Source: Cliona cf. orientalis
Taxonomy: Eukaryota > Porifera > Demospongiae > Clionaida > Clionaidae
Direction: 5' to 3'
DNA length: 64,000 bases
NCBI GenBank assembly: GCA_963930775.1
Contig: OZ005693.1
Span: 10,228,006 to 10,292,005, forward strand
The notes beneath the pieces are model-generated. The model did no database searches and was not told the origin of the DNA. It saw only the letters and a program-made list of their open reading frames with translations. Shown here piece after piece: positions 1-10,970 of the stretch. The translations under genes and the position numbers were made by a program. How positions within the stretch are numbered: position 1 is the stretch's first letter; every line of letters starts with the position of its first letter.

Positions 1-979
1 CCCAATCTGTCGAGTTTCGGAAAGCTTTTCGAGAATTAAAGTGTCCACCTTCGTCCTGCTCCATACCTAGAAACCCTGTGCGTATGTGCAAGGCAAGGTA
101 TGGCTTGTTCAAAATCCCCAGCTGTTGCTGAATGTCATCAACTTTCTTGACCACACGGCTATCAAAGAGGAAGAGATAACGAAGCAATTCTCCACTAAAT
201 ACTTCCAGGGGCATCCTCGTGGAGTCCTCAATTAGCAGCATGGTGATCCCAAATTTAGCCAAAGTCTCGTTTATGGTCGCAGACTCAGCAGCCATCCTTA
301 TTCCTCTGATAAAGGGCACTTGGAGCTCGTGATTGACGGTCAAATGTATGTAATCTTCGCTCATCAATTGCTTGTAAAAGGGTTCGTAATACTCCACAGT
401 TCTTACCATACCCACCCTATATTGGTGTCTACTGTGGCGGTCTTTCATACCTTGGCTCCGGTTGAAGTAAGTCCAGTCAATTTTGTTTGGTGTTAGGTAC
501 TTCATTGTTTCGTAGCTGGCTGGGTTCCAGTGAAGAGAGAGGACCCTGTTTGAAATGATAGCATAGACCAGTGCCTGTTGGATGATGTACAGCTGGTCCC
601 CTATACCACAGCACTCCACAGGGTTGTAGCAGGACCATGTCAGAGTGCGAATCAAAGTATCACCGGACTTCAACTTTTGAAGTTGGCGATGATGGAAGTG
701 TATGTAGTTGTCCACGTGTCCCTTGAATGTACTCCAAGCTGCTCTTACAGTGGGATGTGGCTCTTCATACTGGCCAATGGTGGTGCAGCCAGGTAGCTGC
801 TGCTCAGCTGTAGGCTGGATGGAAAGAGACGTGGGTCCGTTCAGTGAATTCAGCTGCCAGTTTGAGTTTTCTTTCTTCCGGAGAGTGTTGGGTGAATTCA
901 ATCCAGCACTGATAGAGGGATAACAGCTGATAGACAGCAGTAGAGTAACAATGAGCCATAGATCTGCACACATCTTCAT
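1..979 (-). CDS. Fucosyltransferase-like protein, 5' part (runs off window)
   Basis: An open frame of about 326 codons runs from the ATG at 979 to the window edge without a stop, so the C-terminus is missing. An in-frame TAA lies two codons upstream of this ATG, which fixes the start. The N-terminus is a hydrophobic leader (MKMCADLWLIVTLLLS), either a signal peptide or a type II anchor. The rest aligns throughout with the intact gene at 19558-21456: both have LTWSC, a GIGDQ block, the NRVLSLHWNP / DRVLSLHWNP block, NKIDW, a VNHELQVPF / LNHELPVPF block, a GELLRYLF block and LALHIRTGF. The HIRTG motif resembles the HxRxG donor-site motif of GT-B fucosyltransferases. That family call is inference; the paralogy is seen directly. 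A Golgi or secretory location is likely. No intron is visible. Confidence 0.72.
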   Translation of the reverse strand, partial: MKMCADLWLIVTLLLSISCYPSISAGLNSPNTLRKKENSNWQLNSLNGPTSLSIQPTAEQQLPGCTTIGQYEEPHPTVRAAWSTFKGHVDNYIHFHHRQLQKLKSGDTLIRTLTWSCYNPVECCGIGDQLYIIQQALVYAIISNRVLSLHWNPASYETMKYLTPNKIDWTYFNRSQGMKDRHSRHQYRVGMVRTVEYYEPFYKQLMSEDYIHLTVNHELQVPFIRGIRMAAESATINETLAKFGITMLLIEDSTRMPLEVFSGELLRYLFLFDSRVVKKVDDIQQQLGILNKPYLALHIRTGFLGMEQDEGGHFNSRKAFRNSTDW

Positions 980-1489
980 GCTTTAATGTCAGCCCTGGAG
1001 ATCATACCCTGAACGCTTTGATCCACCAGGGACTATTATTATACTATCTTGCACAACAATGTTTAGACTGCATTTGGACCTCTTAATTTTCCCGCGTTGA
1101 ACGGGCGCGCGCAGCTTCATTTTGCGCATGCTCAGTAATTTCATCGAAAAGGGGGCGGTACAGTGAAGCCTCGGATAGCGAGCAGGTAAGTCATTTCTCG
1201 ATGTTTTGTATGTTGGCAGCCAATTGCAAGCTTTGGAGGTGAATACTCGTAATTATAACTGCTGAGGTCGTGATCAAGAGAAGACACTTCCTCTGGAGCA
1301 GGGATGGCTTTTGTAAGTACTAAATGACTTCCGGGGCCACGGGGTCTGGGATGATATTTGAGTAGACCACACTGTGATCTGATTGGCCGTGTCCACATTC
1401 CAAACATGAGCACAACGCGATGTTGCCAGACCCTTCCTCTCTCTTGCGAAGGGGCTGGTACCCCAGACTAGATCTATCCTCGCTTCTTA
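980..1489. other. Intergenic, no gene seen
   Basis: Upstream flank of the fucosyltransferase-like gene. It includes a GC-rich stretch near 1090-1130 that could be part of its promoter. A 54-bp direct-repeat unit sits at 1415-1468. No coding exon is supported. Confidence 0.5.
1415..1468. repeat. Hairpin-forming direct repeat, copy 1
   Basis: This unit carries CCAGACCCTTC, then GAAGGGGCTGG, then CAGACTA, and can fold on itself. A near-identical unit in the same orientation is at 2163-2214, on the far side of the foldback element. Read backwards, its end (TAGTCTGG...) resembles the terminal repeats of the MITE at 57054-57319. Confidence 0.6.
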
Positions 1490-2106
1490 GTCCTTCGTCA
1501 CCACCAATATTGTGGAGCTATCTAAATACTCGGGCTGACCAATCAGATGCCTGCTCTTCGTTTTTAATAAAATAATTGTTATGATCAGCCTCATGAAGCA
1601 GAGGAGGTAGGACACGCTTGACCTTTGGCTAATAGTTCACTAATTAAATCGCTAGTAGAGGCTTTCGTGAAGATTTTTAGAGGATATCGTTGTGATTTTC
1701 GAACTCAGCGCTATTGATTTAGTGGGGGAGCCCCTCTTAGTTAGCACTGTAGAGCAATTTTTAGGTCTTTGGAATGTCAATTAGCCGCTTTGATTAACAT
1801 TCCAAGGACCTAAAAATTGCTCTACAGTGCTAACAAAGAGGGGCTCCCCCACTAAATCAATAGCGCTGAGTTCGAAAATCACCACGATGTTCTCTAAAAA
1901 CCTTCACAAAAGCCTATACCAGCGATTTAATTAGTGAACTATTAGCCAAAGGTCAAGCGTGTCCTACCTCCTCTGCTCATGAAGATCTAGCACCTGGTTG
2001 GTCAGAACGCGTGGTAGGGACAACTCCAACCGTTTATTGAACAAGAAGAATGGGCCTCTGATTGGTCGGTCTGCATACCAGTAGCCACGCAATATTAGTG
2101 GTGACG
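1490..2106. repeat. Foldback element: ~0.6 kb near-perfect inverted repeat
   Basis: The left arm (about 1490-1777) and right arm (1797-2106) are reverse complements around a 19-bp spacer centred near 1787. The inner ~200 bp of each arm match almost perfectly; for example GGGGGAGCCCCTCTT at 1724 pairs with AAGAGGGGCTCCCCC on the other side. The outer ends are more diverged. No coding capacity is seen, so it is a foldback or MITE-type element. A transcript across it would form a long hairpin. Confidence 0.85.
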
Positions 2107-2162
2107 TGGAGCGATCTGATTGGGCTGCACTCCTGGCTGCAGCGGTACAAGTCGCGTATAGG

Positions 2163-2214
2163 CATGACACCAGACCCTTCCTCCCTCTTGCGAAGGGGCT
2201 GGCCCGCCAGACTA
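2163..2214. repeat. Hairpin-forming direct repeat, copy 2
   Basis: Second copy of the unit at 1415-1468: CCAGACCCTTC, GAAGGGGCTGG, CAGACTA. The two copies flank the foldback element in direct orientation, about 750 bp apart. Confidence 0.6.
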
Positions 2215-2841
2215 CCGAGCCTCCTCATCCTATAGATTCAACGTATACTGGGCGCACAAAGATATTAAAATTAGCATTCCTAGAGTCTGATTGATCATGA
2301 ATGGATTGGCTTGTATGATGCTGATTTACGTTGATCCCTGATAGTAGCTATAACTTTGCTGTATACATGTATCTCATCTGCAAAGAGAAGTGCACACACC
2401 TAGGCCTCTGCAACTAAAAGTTACATTGATTCCCTGTAAGTATTGCTTGTCGATTGCAAAGCCACACCCCAGACTACTTTTGATATAATATGGGTCTGGT
2501 TCTGGCCTATTGATGTTCCAGAAGTACTGATAATACCGTACCCTCGCGAAAGAGGGCCCACTACGGAATATCAGCCCACCCCCCACTTTGGGCTCAATTT
2601 CCTGCTAAGGTCTAATGTTTACTCGAATATGCGCCCATGTGTAGCTGCCCTTGAAAATGCAGCTCAAAAGGCTGGTTTACAAGGACTTAACTTTAAATAA
2701 GATCGATCTAAACAGCCGTAAAACTAAGCCTAGCAATAGCTTTATGCTGTGTTTCAGCACAAGTGAATGATCGTGCACGGCTAGCGATCGAAACCATGCC
2801 CATTTAATACGGCTGCTGTCGATGACATACGGTGAACTATC
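2215..2841. other. Intergenic, no gene seen
   Basis: No supported gene; the open frame at 2443-2700 has no exon features or recognisable domain. The segment at 2538-2560 (CTCGCGAAAGAGGGCCCA) recurs inverted at 3416-3438. A neighbouring motif (AATATCAGCCCACCCCCCA) recurs directly near 3361. Together these indicate a rearranged dispersed repeat around the MITE. Confidence 0.45.
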
Positions 2842-3220
2842 GGCCCCAGGGTTTATTTCAAGGGGGGGGCAAGGGGGGGGGGGCTTTTGCCCCCCCCCCT
2901 GGAAACTTGGTTGCCCCCCCTAGAAATTTTAGTTTGTTGGTCCTTAAAATATTACTAGAGAGAGTACGTAATATAACAAAATAGTAGGCTAAAAGGTTGT
3001 TGTCATCATCATCATAATAATACGCTCTGAGAAGCTACCAGAAGCAATCTCAGGGTTTATAAAAAATTAAAAATTTTCCTGGGGGAGCATGCCCCCAGAC
3101 CCCCCTAGATGGGCGTGCTTACGCACGCATTGTGCTGATTCATTCCACTTGCCCCTCCTAATATTTGGGCGCTAAGCATTTGCCCCCCCTGGAGCAAAAT
3201 CCTGAAATAAACCCTGGGCC
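2842..3220. mobile_element. MITE-like element with ~20 bp TIRs
   Basis: It begins GGCCCCAGGGTTTATTTCA and ends with the reverse complement, TGAAATAAACCCTGGGCC. Length is about 379 bp. The interior has long G and C runs near both ends and no coding frame. Size and terminal inverted repeats fit a non-autonomous DNA transposon; the superfamily is unknown. Confidence 0.7.
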
Positions 3221-4623
3221 CAATAGCCAGCCGCCCTCACTCTCGATTGGTAACCGTGCTTGAATAAGGCCGAAATCAATAGTAGCTGCTGCTGCTATTC
3301 GAATTATGAAGTAACTTACCTGGGCGCTCTTTCGCGCATAAATGCGATACTGATACCTCGAATATCAGCCCACCCCCCAATCTTGGCCCAATGTACATGT
3401 AAGGTGCACCGCCCATGGGCCCTCTTTCGCGAAGGTACGATAATATTATTTATGGGAGGGGGATCTAAACAGAAGTCATGTAGTTATTGTAGTTATAGCA
3501 ACCACTCATTAACCCTCGGCGCATGCGCGAGGGTTACGGTAGTTGGTTTGTCTGTCTGTTTGTCCATCTGTCTGTCTGTCTGTTACCACGCTAGCTGCTA
3601 CATACCTCGTTTGCGAGTCCAATTTGCGGTGTTGCAAGGTTCCTTATGGCGTTCTCAATTCATGATTTGTGTGGATTTCTCCAAAAACGCTTTGTTCACC
3701 AGTTTTGGCATCATTTGCCGATTCTAAGCTTCTTGACTTTGCCCGAGCTAGCGATAGCATGACTTAACATATAAATAGGTTGCGCACTATATACGGTATG
3801 TACGTCTATAACCCTCAGCGCATGCCCGGTTGCATCAATCCCGCCCCTCAGTCCACCAGCGAGCTTTTGACGATCGTGGCTTCTTTTCAACTCTAAGCGG
3901 CTTAGCTGCCGATATTCTTGCGGTACCCTTTGACTCTTTGGCTTGTATGCATGCATGGAATTACAGTGCTTGAAACCAAGTGAGTTGCGATAATATTGGA
4001 CTCAATATTGCTCAGTGTACTTCAGTCTTGTGCCAAGGCTTTGCATCATAGTCCTTCTAGTTAAGATGTAGCTAGCTAGCTAAGTCCCCAAGAATTGGAG
4101 GTTAGGCTACAGTGAGGAAGGTCGAGTTGACGTCAACACCACAGTATGGAGTTTGATATAACACGCTAGGGTTGTTGCTGCTATGAGCTGTTGAACCGTC
4201 TTGAATAACACTGCTGTGCAAGTATAACATTAGTCTCATCCCTGTCTCTCCCTGACCCCAGCTCTTTAATTAGCTGCCCCCTCTTCTGCATGCAACTGTT
4301 GAATCATGTAGTTAATGCCATGTAGCGCGCCGAGGGTTTTGTGCTCGAGAGAGCTCTAGTGATTATATTATTATGATGCCCTTTATACTTTAAACAGTGC
4401 TATATAGTTCTATTTTTAGCTGCATGGGGAGTTCATAAGGTGCCGTTAGGCTTTTTCAACAAATGCATTGGTGGCCCTGATTTTGTTGAAAATGCTTTGG
4501 TCAAAAGTTCTGCTGACCACCATGGCCTTCTTTACTTCTTGACGAGGTCTCAATGGATAAAAGAGACGGTTCTTAAAACTTGACAGATTAATCACTGGTC
4601 ACATTAGGCTATCAAAATTAATA
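3221..4623. other. Intergenic with a dispersed-repeat fragment
   Basis: No gene is supported. The segment starting near 3509 (ACCCTCGGCGCATGCGCGAG, then a TCTG/TTTG-rich run) matches the heads of the repeats at 9525 and 10032. A segment ending near 4362 (GAGAGCTCTAGT) matches their tails, so this may be an expanded or interrupted third copy. Confidence 0.4.
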
Positions 4624-4814
4624 TACCGTAAATCGCGAATATTTTGTTGTTAAAATATTTTCGGACGGCCAAGCTTGTGCGAAAATTGAATGCGCGAAAA
4701 TACATGTGCAATATTAACGATAATGTGGTACAGGGTCGTTCATCCGAAAATTATTTAACGTGAAATATTATCGCATGAAATATTTTAGATATGAAATATT
4801 CGCGATTTACGGTA
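4624..4814. mobile_element. 191-bp MITE-like element
   Basis: The terminal inverted repeats are TACCGTAAATCGCGAATATT at the left and its reverse complement, ending CGCGATTTACGGTA, at the right. The interior is AT-rich, itself partly palindromic and non-coding. The TACCGTA ends are shared in type with the elements at 10770-10970 and 59998-60208, but the sequence is distinct. Confidence 0.75.
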
Positions 4815-5040
4815 CTTCTTTCCTTTGATCTGGCCTACATGTACACATGCATGGTAGCAGTAGTATTAATGCATTCTTCTAGATCTGTTACAACCCTTCT
4901 AAACAGTGACAGTGCTGCTGGCTTAGCTTGCAAATTTGCAACATGTAAGACTAGTTTGAAACATGCCGAGGGCTTTGCACATTAGTGCTTCGTTAATTAG
5001 GGAACTTATAACTAGACCAGTATACATAACCTGTATTTCT

Positions 5041-5270
5041 CTTTTGACAGTGGAGGGTAAGTTATATTATCTCAGTGATGATGATGATAATAGCTATCTT
5101 TTCATTTGATGACTTGGCCATGGATACTTTCTCAGAAAGTATACGTAAGTAATATTAATTTTGGTATGCGGTTGTTACTTTGTGATGCCTTGATTCCATC
5201 ATCATAAATGATAACATGACCGTGTTGATCGATGACTTGGATACCCTTACATGCAGAAGCCAAAGGTAAG
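5041..5270 (+). other. Three microexon-like cassettes preceding the satellite
   Basis: Three short intervals lie between acceptor-like and donor-like sequences. They are 5051-5056 (TGGAGG, after TTTTGACAG, before GTAAGT), 5136-5144 (AAAGTATAC, after TTTCTCAG, before GTAAGT) and 5257-5265 (AAGCCAAAG, after ACATGCAG, before GTAAGT). All three lengths are multiples of three and none contains a stop. The implied introns (79 and 112 bp) fall in the size range of confirmed introns in this window. Two cassettes carry GATGACTTGG upstream, like the GGTGACTCGG in every satellite unit, so they may be diverged relatives of the satellite unit. Whether any is spliced is unknown. Confidence 0.35.
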
Positions 5271-5403
5271 TTAAACTATAGTACTAGTATACGGAGCATG
5301 GAATAGGGTGAGCATGAAGTCACTGGTGCTAAAGAATTATAATAATCAATGAGCTCAAGCATCAAGGTGGTGGGGCCTTGGCATTAGGGGTGTCTAGGTT
5401 GTG

Positions 5404-8400
5404 CTATTATCAATATTATGTACCCATAATCGTAATCTGAGACCCATATTTTTTCTGACTATGCCTTGCAACACAACTTAATTGTGGATGGTGACTCGGA
5501 TTTACTCAGGAGGTAAGTTATGCTATTGTGTACACACCAATGATTGTAATCTGAGACCCATGTTCTTTTTGAAACACAACTTGTGGATGGTGACTCAGAT
5601 TGTAAGTTGTGCTATTGTGTACACACCAAAGATTGTAATCTGAGATCCGTGTTCTTTCTGACTATGCCTTGTAATGCAACTTGTGGATGATGACTCGGAC
5701 TCCCTCAGCGTGTAAGTTGTGCTATTGTGTACACACTAATGATCGTAATCTGAGACCCATGTTCTTTCTGATTATGCCTTGAAATGCAACTTGTGGATGA
5801 TGACTCGGACTCCCTCAGCGTGTAAGTTGTGCTATTGTGTACACACTAATGATCGTAATCTGAGACCCATGTTCTTTCTGATTATGCCTTGAAATGCAAC
5901 TTATGGATGGTGACTCGGATTCACTCAGCCTGTAAGTTGTGCTATTGTGTACACACCAATGATCGTAATCTGAGACCCATGACATGTTCTTTCTGACTAT
6001 GCCTTGAAATGCAACTTGTGGATGGTGACTCGGATTTACTCAGGAGGTAAGTTATGCTATTGTGTACACACCAATGATTGTAATCTGAGACCCATGTTCT
6101 TTCTGATTATGCCTTGAAATGCAACTTGTGGATGGTGACTCGGATTTACTCAGGAGGTAAGTTATGCTATTGTGTACACACCAATGATTGTAATCTGAGA
6201 CCCATGTTCTTTTTGAAACACAACTTGTGGATGGTGACTCAGATTGTAAGTTGTGCTATTGTGTACACACCAAAGATTGTAATCTGAGATCCGTGTTCTT
6301 TCTGACTATGCCTTGTAATGCAACTTGTGGATGATGACTCGGACTCCCTCAGCGTGTAAGTTGTGCTATTGTGTACACACTAATGATCGTAATCTGAGAC
6401 CCATGTTCTTTCTGATTATGCCTTGAAATGCAACTTGTGGATGATGACTCGGACTCCCTCAGCGTGTAAGTTGTGCTATTGTGTACACACTAATGATCGT
6501 AATCTGAGACCCATGTTCTTTCTGATTATGCCTTGAAATGCAACTTATGGATGGTGACTCGGATTCACTCAGCCTGTAAGTTGTGCTATTGTGTACACAC
6601 CAATGATCGTAATCTGAGACCCATGACATGTTCTTTCTGATTATGCCTTGAAATGCAACTTGTGGATGGTGACTCGGATTTACTCAGGAGGTAAGTTATG
6701 CTATTGTGTACACACCAATGATTGTAATCTGAGACCCATGTTCTTTCTGATTATGCCTTGAAATGCAACTTGTGGATGGTGACTCGGATTTACTCAGGAG
6801 GTAAGTTATGCTATTGTGTACACACCAATGATTGTAATCTGAGATCCATGTTCTTTTTGATTATGCCTTGAAATGCAACTTGTGGATGGTGACTCGGATT
6901 CACTCAGCCTGTAAGTTGTGCTATTGTGTACACACCAATGATCGTAATCTGAGACCCATGTTCTTTCTGACTATGCCTTGAAATGCAACTTGTGGATGGT
7001 GACTCGGACTCCCTCAGCGTGTAAGTTGTGCTATTGTGTACACTCCAATGATCGTAATCTGAGACCCATGTTCTTTCTAACTATGCCTTGAAACGCAACT
7101 TGTGGATGGTGACTCTGATTCACTCAGCAAGTAAGTTGTGCTATTGTGTACGTACACACTAACGATCATAATCTGAGACCCATATTATTCTGATTCTGCC
7201 TTGAAATGCAACTTGTGGATGGCGAATCGGATTTATTTAGCCTTCAAATGTAAGTTATGCTATTGTATGCACACAAAATCGATCGTAATATGAGACCCAT
7301 GTTCTTTCTGACTATGCCTTGAAATGCAACTTGTGGATGGTGACTCGGAATCACTCAGATGGTAAGTTGTGCTATTGTGCACACACAAAATTGATTGTAA
7401 TCTGAGACCCATGTTCTTTTTTACTATTCCTTGAAACACAACTTGTGGATGGTGACTCGAATTTTCTCAGTTTGTAAGTTATGCTATTATGTACACACAA
7501 ATAACTAATCTGAGACACATGTTCTCTCTGATTATGCCTTGAAACAACTTGTGGATGGTGACTCGGATTTACTCAGACTGTAAGTTATGCTATTGTGTAC
7601 ACACCAATGATCGTAATCTGAGACCCATGTTCTTTCTGGTTTTGCCTTCAAACACAACTTGTGGATGGTGACTCGGATTTACTCAGGAGGTAAATTATGC
7701 TCTTGTGTACACCAATGATTGTAATCTGAGACCCATGTTCTTTTTGACTATGCCTTGAAATGTAACTTGTGGATGGTGACTCGGATTTACTCAGATGGTA
7801 AGTTATGCTATTGTGTATGTACGTACACTCCAATGATCGTAATCTGAGACCTATGTTCTTTCTGACTATGTCTTGAAACTCAACTTATGGATGGTGACTC
7901 GGATTCACTCAGCCTGTAAGTTGTGCTATTGTGTACGTACACACTAACGATCATAATCTGAGACCCATATTATTCTGATTCTGCCTTGAAATGCAACTTG
8001 TGGATGGCGAATCGGATTTATTTAGCCTTCAAATGTAAGTTATGCTATTGTATGCACACAAAATTGATCGTAATATGAGACCCATGTTCTTTCTGACTAT
8101 GCCTTGAAATGCAACTTGTGGATGGTGACTCGGAATCACTCAGATGGTAAGTTGTGCTATTGTGCACACACAAAATTGATTGTAATCTGAGACCCATGTT
8201 CTTTTTTACTATTCCTTGAAACACAACTTGTGGATGGTGACTCGGATTTACTCAGACTGTAAGTTATGCTATTGTGTACACACCAATGATCGTAATCTGA
8301 GACCCATGTTCTTTCTGGTTTTGCCTTCAAACACAACTTGTGGATGGTGACTCGGATTTACTCAGGAGGTAAATTATGCTCTTGTGTACACACCAATGAT

Positions 8401-9165
8401 TGTAATCTGAGACCCATGTTCTTTTTGACTATGCCTTGAAATGTAACTTGTGGATGGTGACTCGGATTTACTCAGATGGTAAGTTATGCTATTGTGTATG
8501 TACGTACACTCCAATGATCGTAATCTGAGACCTATGTTCTTTCTGACTATGTCTTGAAACTCAACTTATGGATGGTGACTCGGATTCACTCAGCCTGTAA
8601 GTTGTGCTATTGTGTACACACCAATGATCATAATCTGAGACCCATGTTCTTTCTGGTTTTGCCTTCAAACACAACTTGTGGATGGTGACTCGGATTTACT
8701 CAGATGGTAAGTTATGCTGTTGTGTATGTACGTAACACTCCAATGATCGTAATCTGAGACCTATATTCTTTCTGACTATGTCTTGAAACTCAACTTATGG
8801 ATGGTGACTCGGATTCACTCAGCCTGTAAGTTGTGCTATTGTGTACACACCAATGATCGTAATCTGAGACCCATGTTCTTTCTGGTTTTGCCTTCAAACA
8901 CAACTTGTGGATGGTGACTCGGATTTACTCAGGAGGTAAATTATGCTCTTGTGTACATACCAATGATTGTAATCTGAGACCCATGTTCTTTTTGACTGTG
9001 CCTTGAAATGTAACTTGTGGATGGTGACTCGGATTTACTCAGATGGTAAGTTATGCTGTTGTGTATGTACGTACACTCCAATGATCGTAATCTGAGACCT
9101 ATGTTCTTTCTGACTATGTCTTGAAACTCAACTTATGGATGGTGACTCGGCCTATAAGTTGTGCT
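5404..9165 (+). repeat. ~110-bp tandem satellite built of microexon-like cassettes
   Basis: About 34 head-to-tail units of mostly 110 bp (range about 89-119). In 33 units a (T/C)CAG or TTAG is followed by exactly 3 nt (31 units) or 9 nt (two units, at 7241 and 8026) and then GTAAGT; three units have GTAAAT instead. The triplets seen are GAG, ATT, CGT, CCT, CAA, ATG, TTT and ACT; the 9-mers are CCTTCAAAT. No interval has a non-multiple-of-three length and none is a stop. A TGAC branch-point-like motif lies about 15 nt before each CAG. The block of six units starting at 5510 recurs 644 bp later, and another segment recurs with a 785 bp offset (7241 to 8026). The first unit (5404-5500) lacks the donor, and the last (about 9150) has lost the CAG. 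No long ORF exists. It is either a plain satellite or an array of spliced microexons. Confidence 0.85.
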
Positions 9166-9169
9166 ATTA

Positions 9170-9524
9170 TGTGCATATATACCTACATTGGCCGTGAGGG
9201 GCCACGCATTCTTTCAAACTTCTAGAAAGGGCCATTTCCTGCAGTGGTTGTTTCCAATATTATAGAGCATTTCTCATTATCAAAATTTCTCGATATGGGT
9301 TTTGCTCATTCAACACGTAAAATGCTCAGCATTGTGCCAGCAGGCATGAATTAAGAGGCTGGGCTGGCCTGCGCAGATCTGGTTTGCTAGCCTTCTCTTG
9401 CGCTATCACATTAGCTTTGATGCTCGCGGATCGCATTCATATGCAAGCCATGCAACAACTCTGACACTAAGCCACTATACAAGTATTCTATTTTGAAAAC
9501 TTCCAATGATGGTCATCTTCTACC
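9170..9524. other. Intergenic, nothing recognised
   Basis: Unique-looking sequence between the satellite and the first dispersed-repeat copy. No exon or element ends were identified. Confidence 0.4.
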
Positions 9525-9913
9525 TTACCCCACGCGCATGCGCAAGGGGTAAAGCAATCGATTGTCCATCTGTCTTTGTTTTCGTTGTCGTCGGCACGAA
9601 AATCGCAAGATCTCGAGTTCTAGGCATCTGTGCATGCTGTAAAAACAATCAATCGATAGATATCGGTGAAAAAACTGGTTTGTACAGGCTTCGAATTGCT
9701 CAAAAAGGCTACTAGCGCTACAAATCGTGCATTTTCTGTTCAACATGCCTGTGGTTTATCAACCACACCCACTCTTTTAGCATGCTGATACGACTGCGCA
9801 TGCTCAAGCACCGTGTTGGAAAGGGTCGTCAGGTCATTAAACAGCTCTAGTGTTGCACTACTACGCTACAGTGGCTACAGTGCGCGCGGGTATGTGCTCT
9901 ACAGAGCTCTAGT
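9525..9913 (+). repeat. Dispersed repeat, copy 1
   Basis: It starts with a palindromic CGCGCATGCGC flanked by TACCCC / GGGGTA, then AGCAATCGATTGTCCATCTG, and ends GAGCTCTAGT. The next copy, 10032-10373, has the same order of blocks. No coding capacity is evident. Class unknown; a SINE or MITE is possible. Confidence 0.6.
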
Positions 9914-10031
9914 TTCCGATTGTGAATTCTTCAAACTTTCTTGTTTCTTATCCTGATAATAAAGTGCTTGATGCTGCACCAAGCAAGAAGAGGTGGAGCT
10001 GTCTTGCGAACAGGGCTCTTGGCACATTAAA

Positions 10032-10373
10032 TTTTTACTCTGTGCGCATGCACAAGGGGTAAAGTTATCGATTTCATCTGTTGTCTGTCTCGCCAGATCT
10101 GGAGATCTAAGCATCTGAGCAACTCATAAGACTTAAAGTGCAACATATCCATCGATATCTGGCTTCAATATGCTTCAAATCATTTAGCAAGGCCCATGAG
10201 CATCGCAAATACTTCATTTTGTTGGCCATGCCTATGGACACCACCCACTACAGACCATGGCTGTGAACCTGGCACAATATGTAGGTAAAAAGGTCGTTAA
10301 ACAGGCTCATGCATACTGCTGGCATGGAGCTTTATGCTTCAGCACACAGGGTATGTGTTCCATAGAGCTCTAG
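10032..10373 (+). repeat. Dispersed repeat, copy 2
   Basis: Diverged second copy of the 9525-9913 unit in the same orientation. Shared blocks include GCGCATGCACAAGGGGTAAA at the head and GTATGTG...AGAGCTCTAGTT at the tail. The two copies are separated by about 120 bp. Confidence 0.6.
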
Positions 10374-10769
10374 TTATTATTCTGGTGCTTGGGCCATGTT
10401 GCAAGTCTTGCTTCCAGTAATATCAATCTCTAGTGTCAGTTATAGTTTCTACGGTGACAAATAAGGGCTGTGCATTCTGCTTTCAAAACTTTCAATAAGG
10501 GCCAGTGGTTTCCGATTGTAAGCATTGCTTATTAGTAAATTTTATTGATATGGGTTTTTCTCATGATGCTATTCAAGTGCTCAGTACAGTGCAACATGCA
10601 GGTGACAGTGGTGGTGGTGGCAGGGGGGCATTCTCAGAGATCGGGGTTGTTCCCCGATCCAAGTATCAAATAACTAGGGGTACCAAGTTATAGAAGGACT
10701 CAGATACTGGAAGTGTAGAGAGCAGCCAGCGGAACAAACTATGCTTGCATCTCACCATTCAGATGCATA
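10374..10769. other. Intergenic, nothing recognised
   Basis: Sequence between dispersed-repeat copy 2 and the 10770 MITE. The short open frame at 10505-10693 has no support as a gene. Confidence 0.4.
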
Positions 10770-10970
10770 TACCGTAGGACAGGTTTTAATTGCGTAGTTT
10801 AATAATTGCGTTCTAGTCAAGTCAGGCCAAATTGTGAATTCAATAATTGCGATGGACGACCCGTATCGTACTATAGTATACGTGCATGTTTACGTTTGCG
10901 AATCTATAATGTAGAAAACCTCGCAATTCGCAATTAATAGATACTCGCATTTAAAACCCGACCTACGGTA
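10770..10970. mobile_element. TACCGTAG MITE family, copy 1
   Basis: 201 bp bounded by TACCGTAGGACAGGTTTTAA and its inverted counterpart ending CCCGACCTACGGTA. The inner sequence has repeated AATTGCG / CGCAATT motifs. An inverted copy lies at 59998-60208 and a degenerate half copy at 29761-29863, so this is a genuine family. Non-coding. Confidence 0.8.

Noticed and set aside
2443..2700. 85-aa frame
   Set aside because: No recognisable domain, and it overlaps a rearranged repeat recurring at 3361-3438.
5404..9165. CRISPR-like array
   Set aside because: Units are ~110 bp and similar throughout with no short repeat plus unique spacer pattern, and the context is a eukaryotic genome. It is a tandem satellite.
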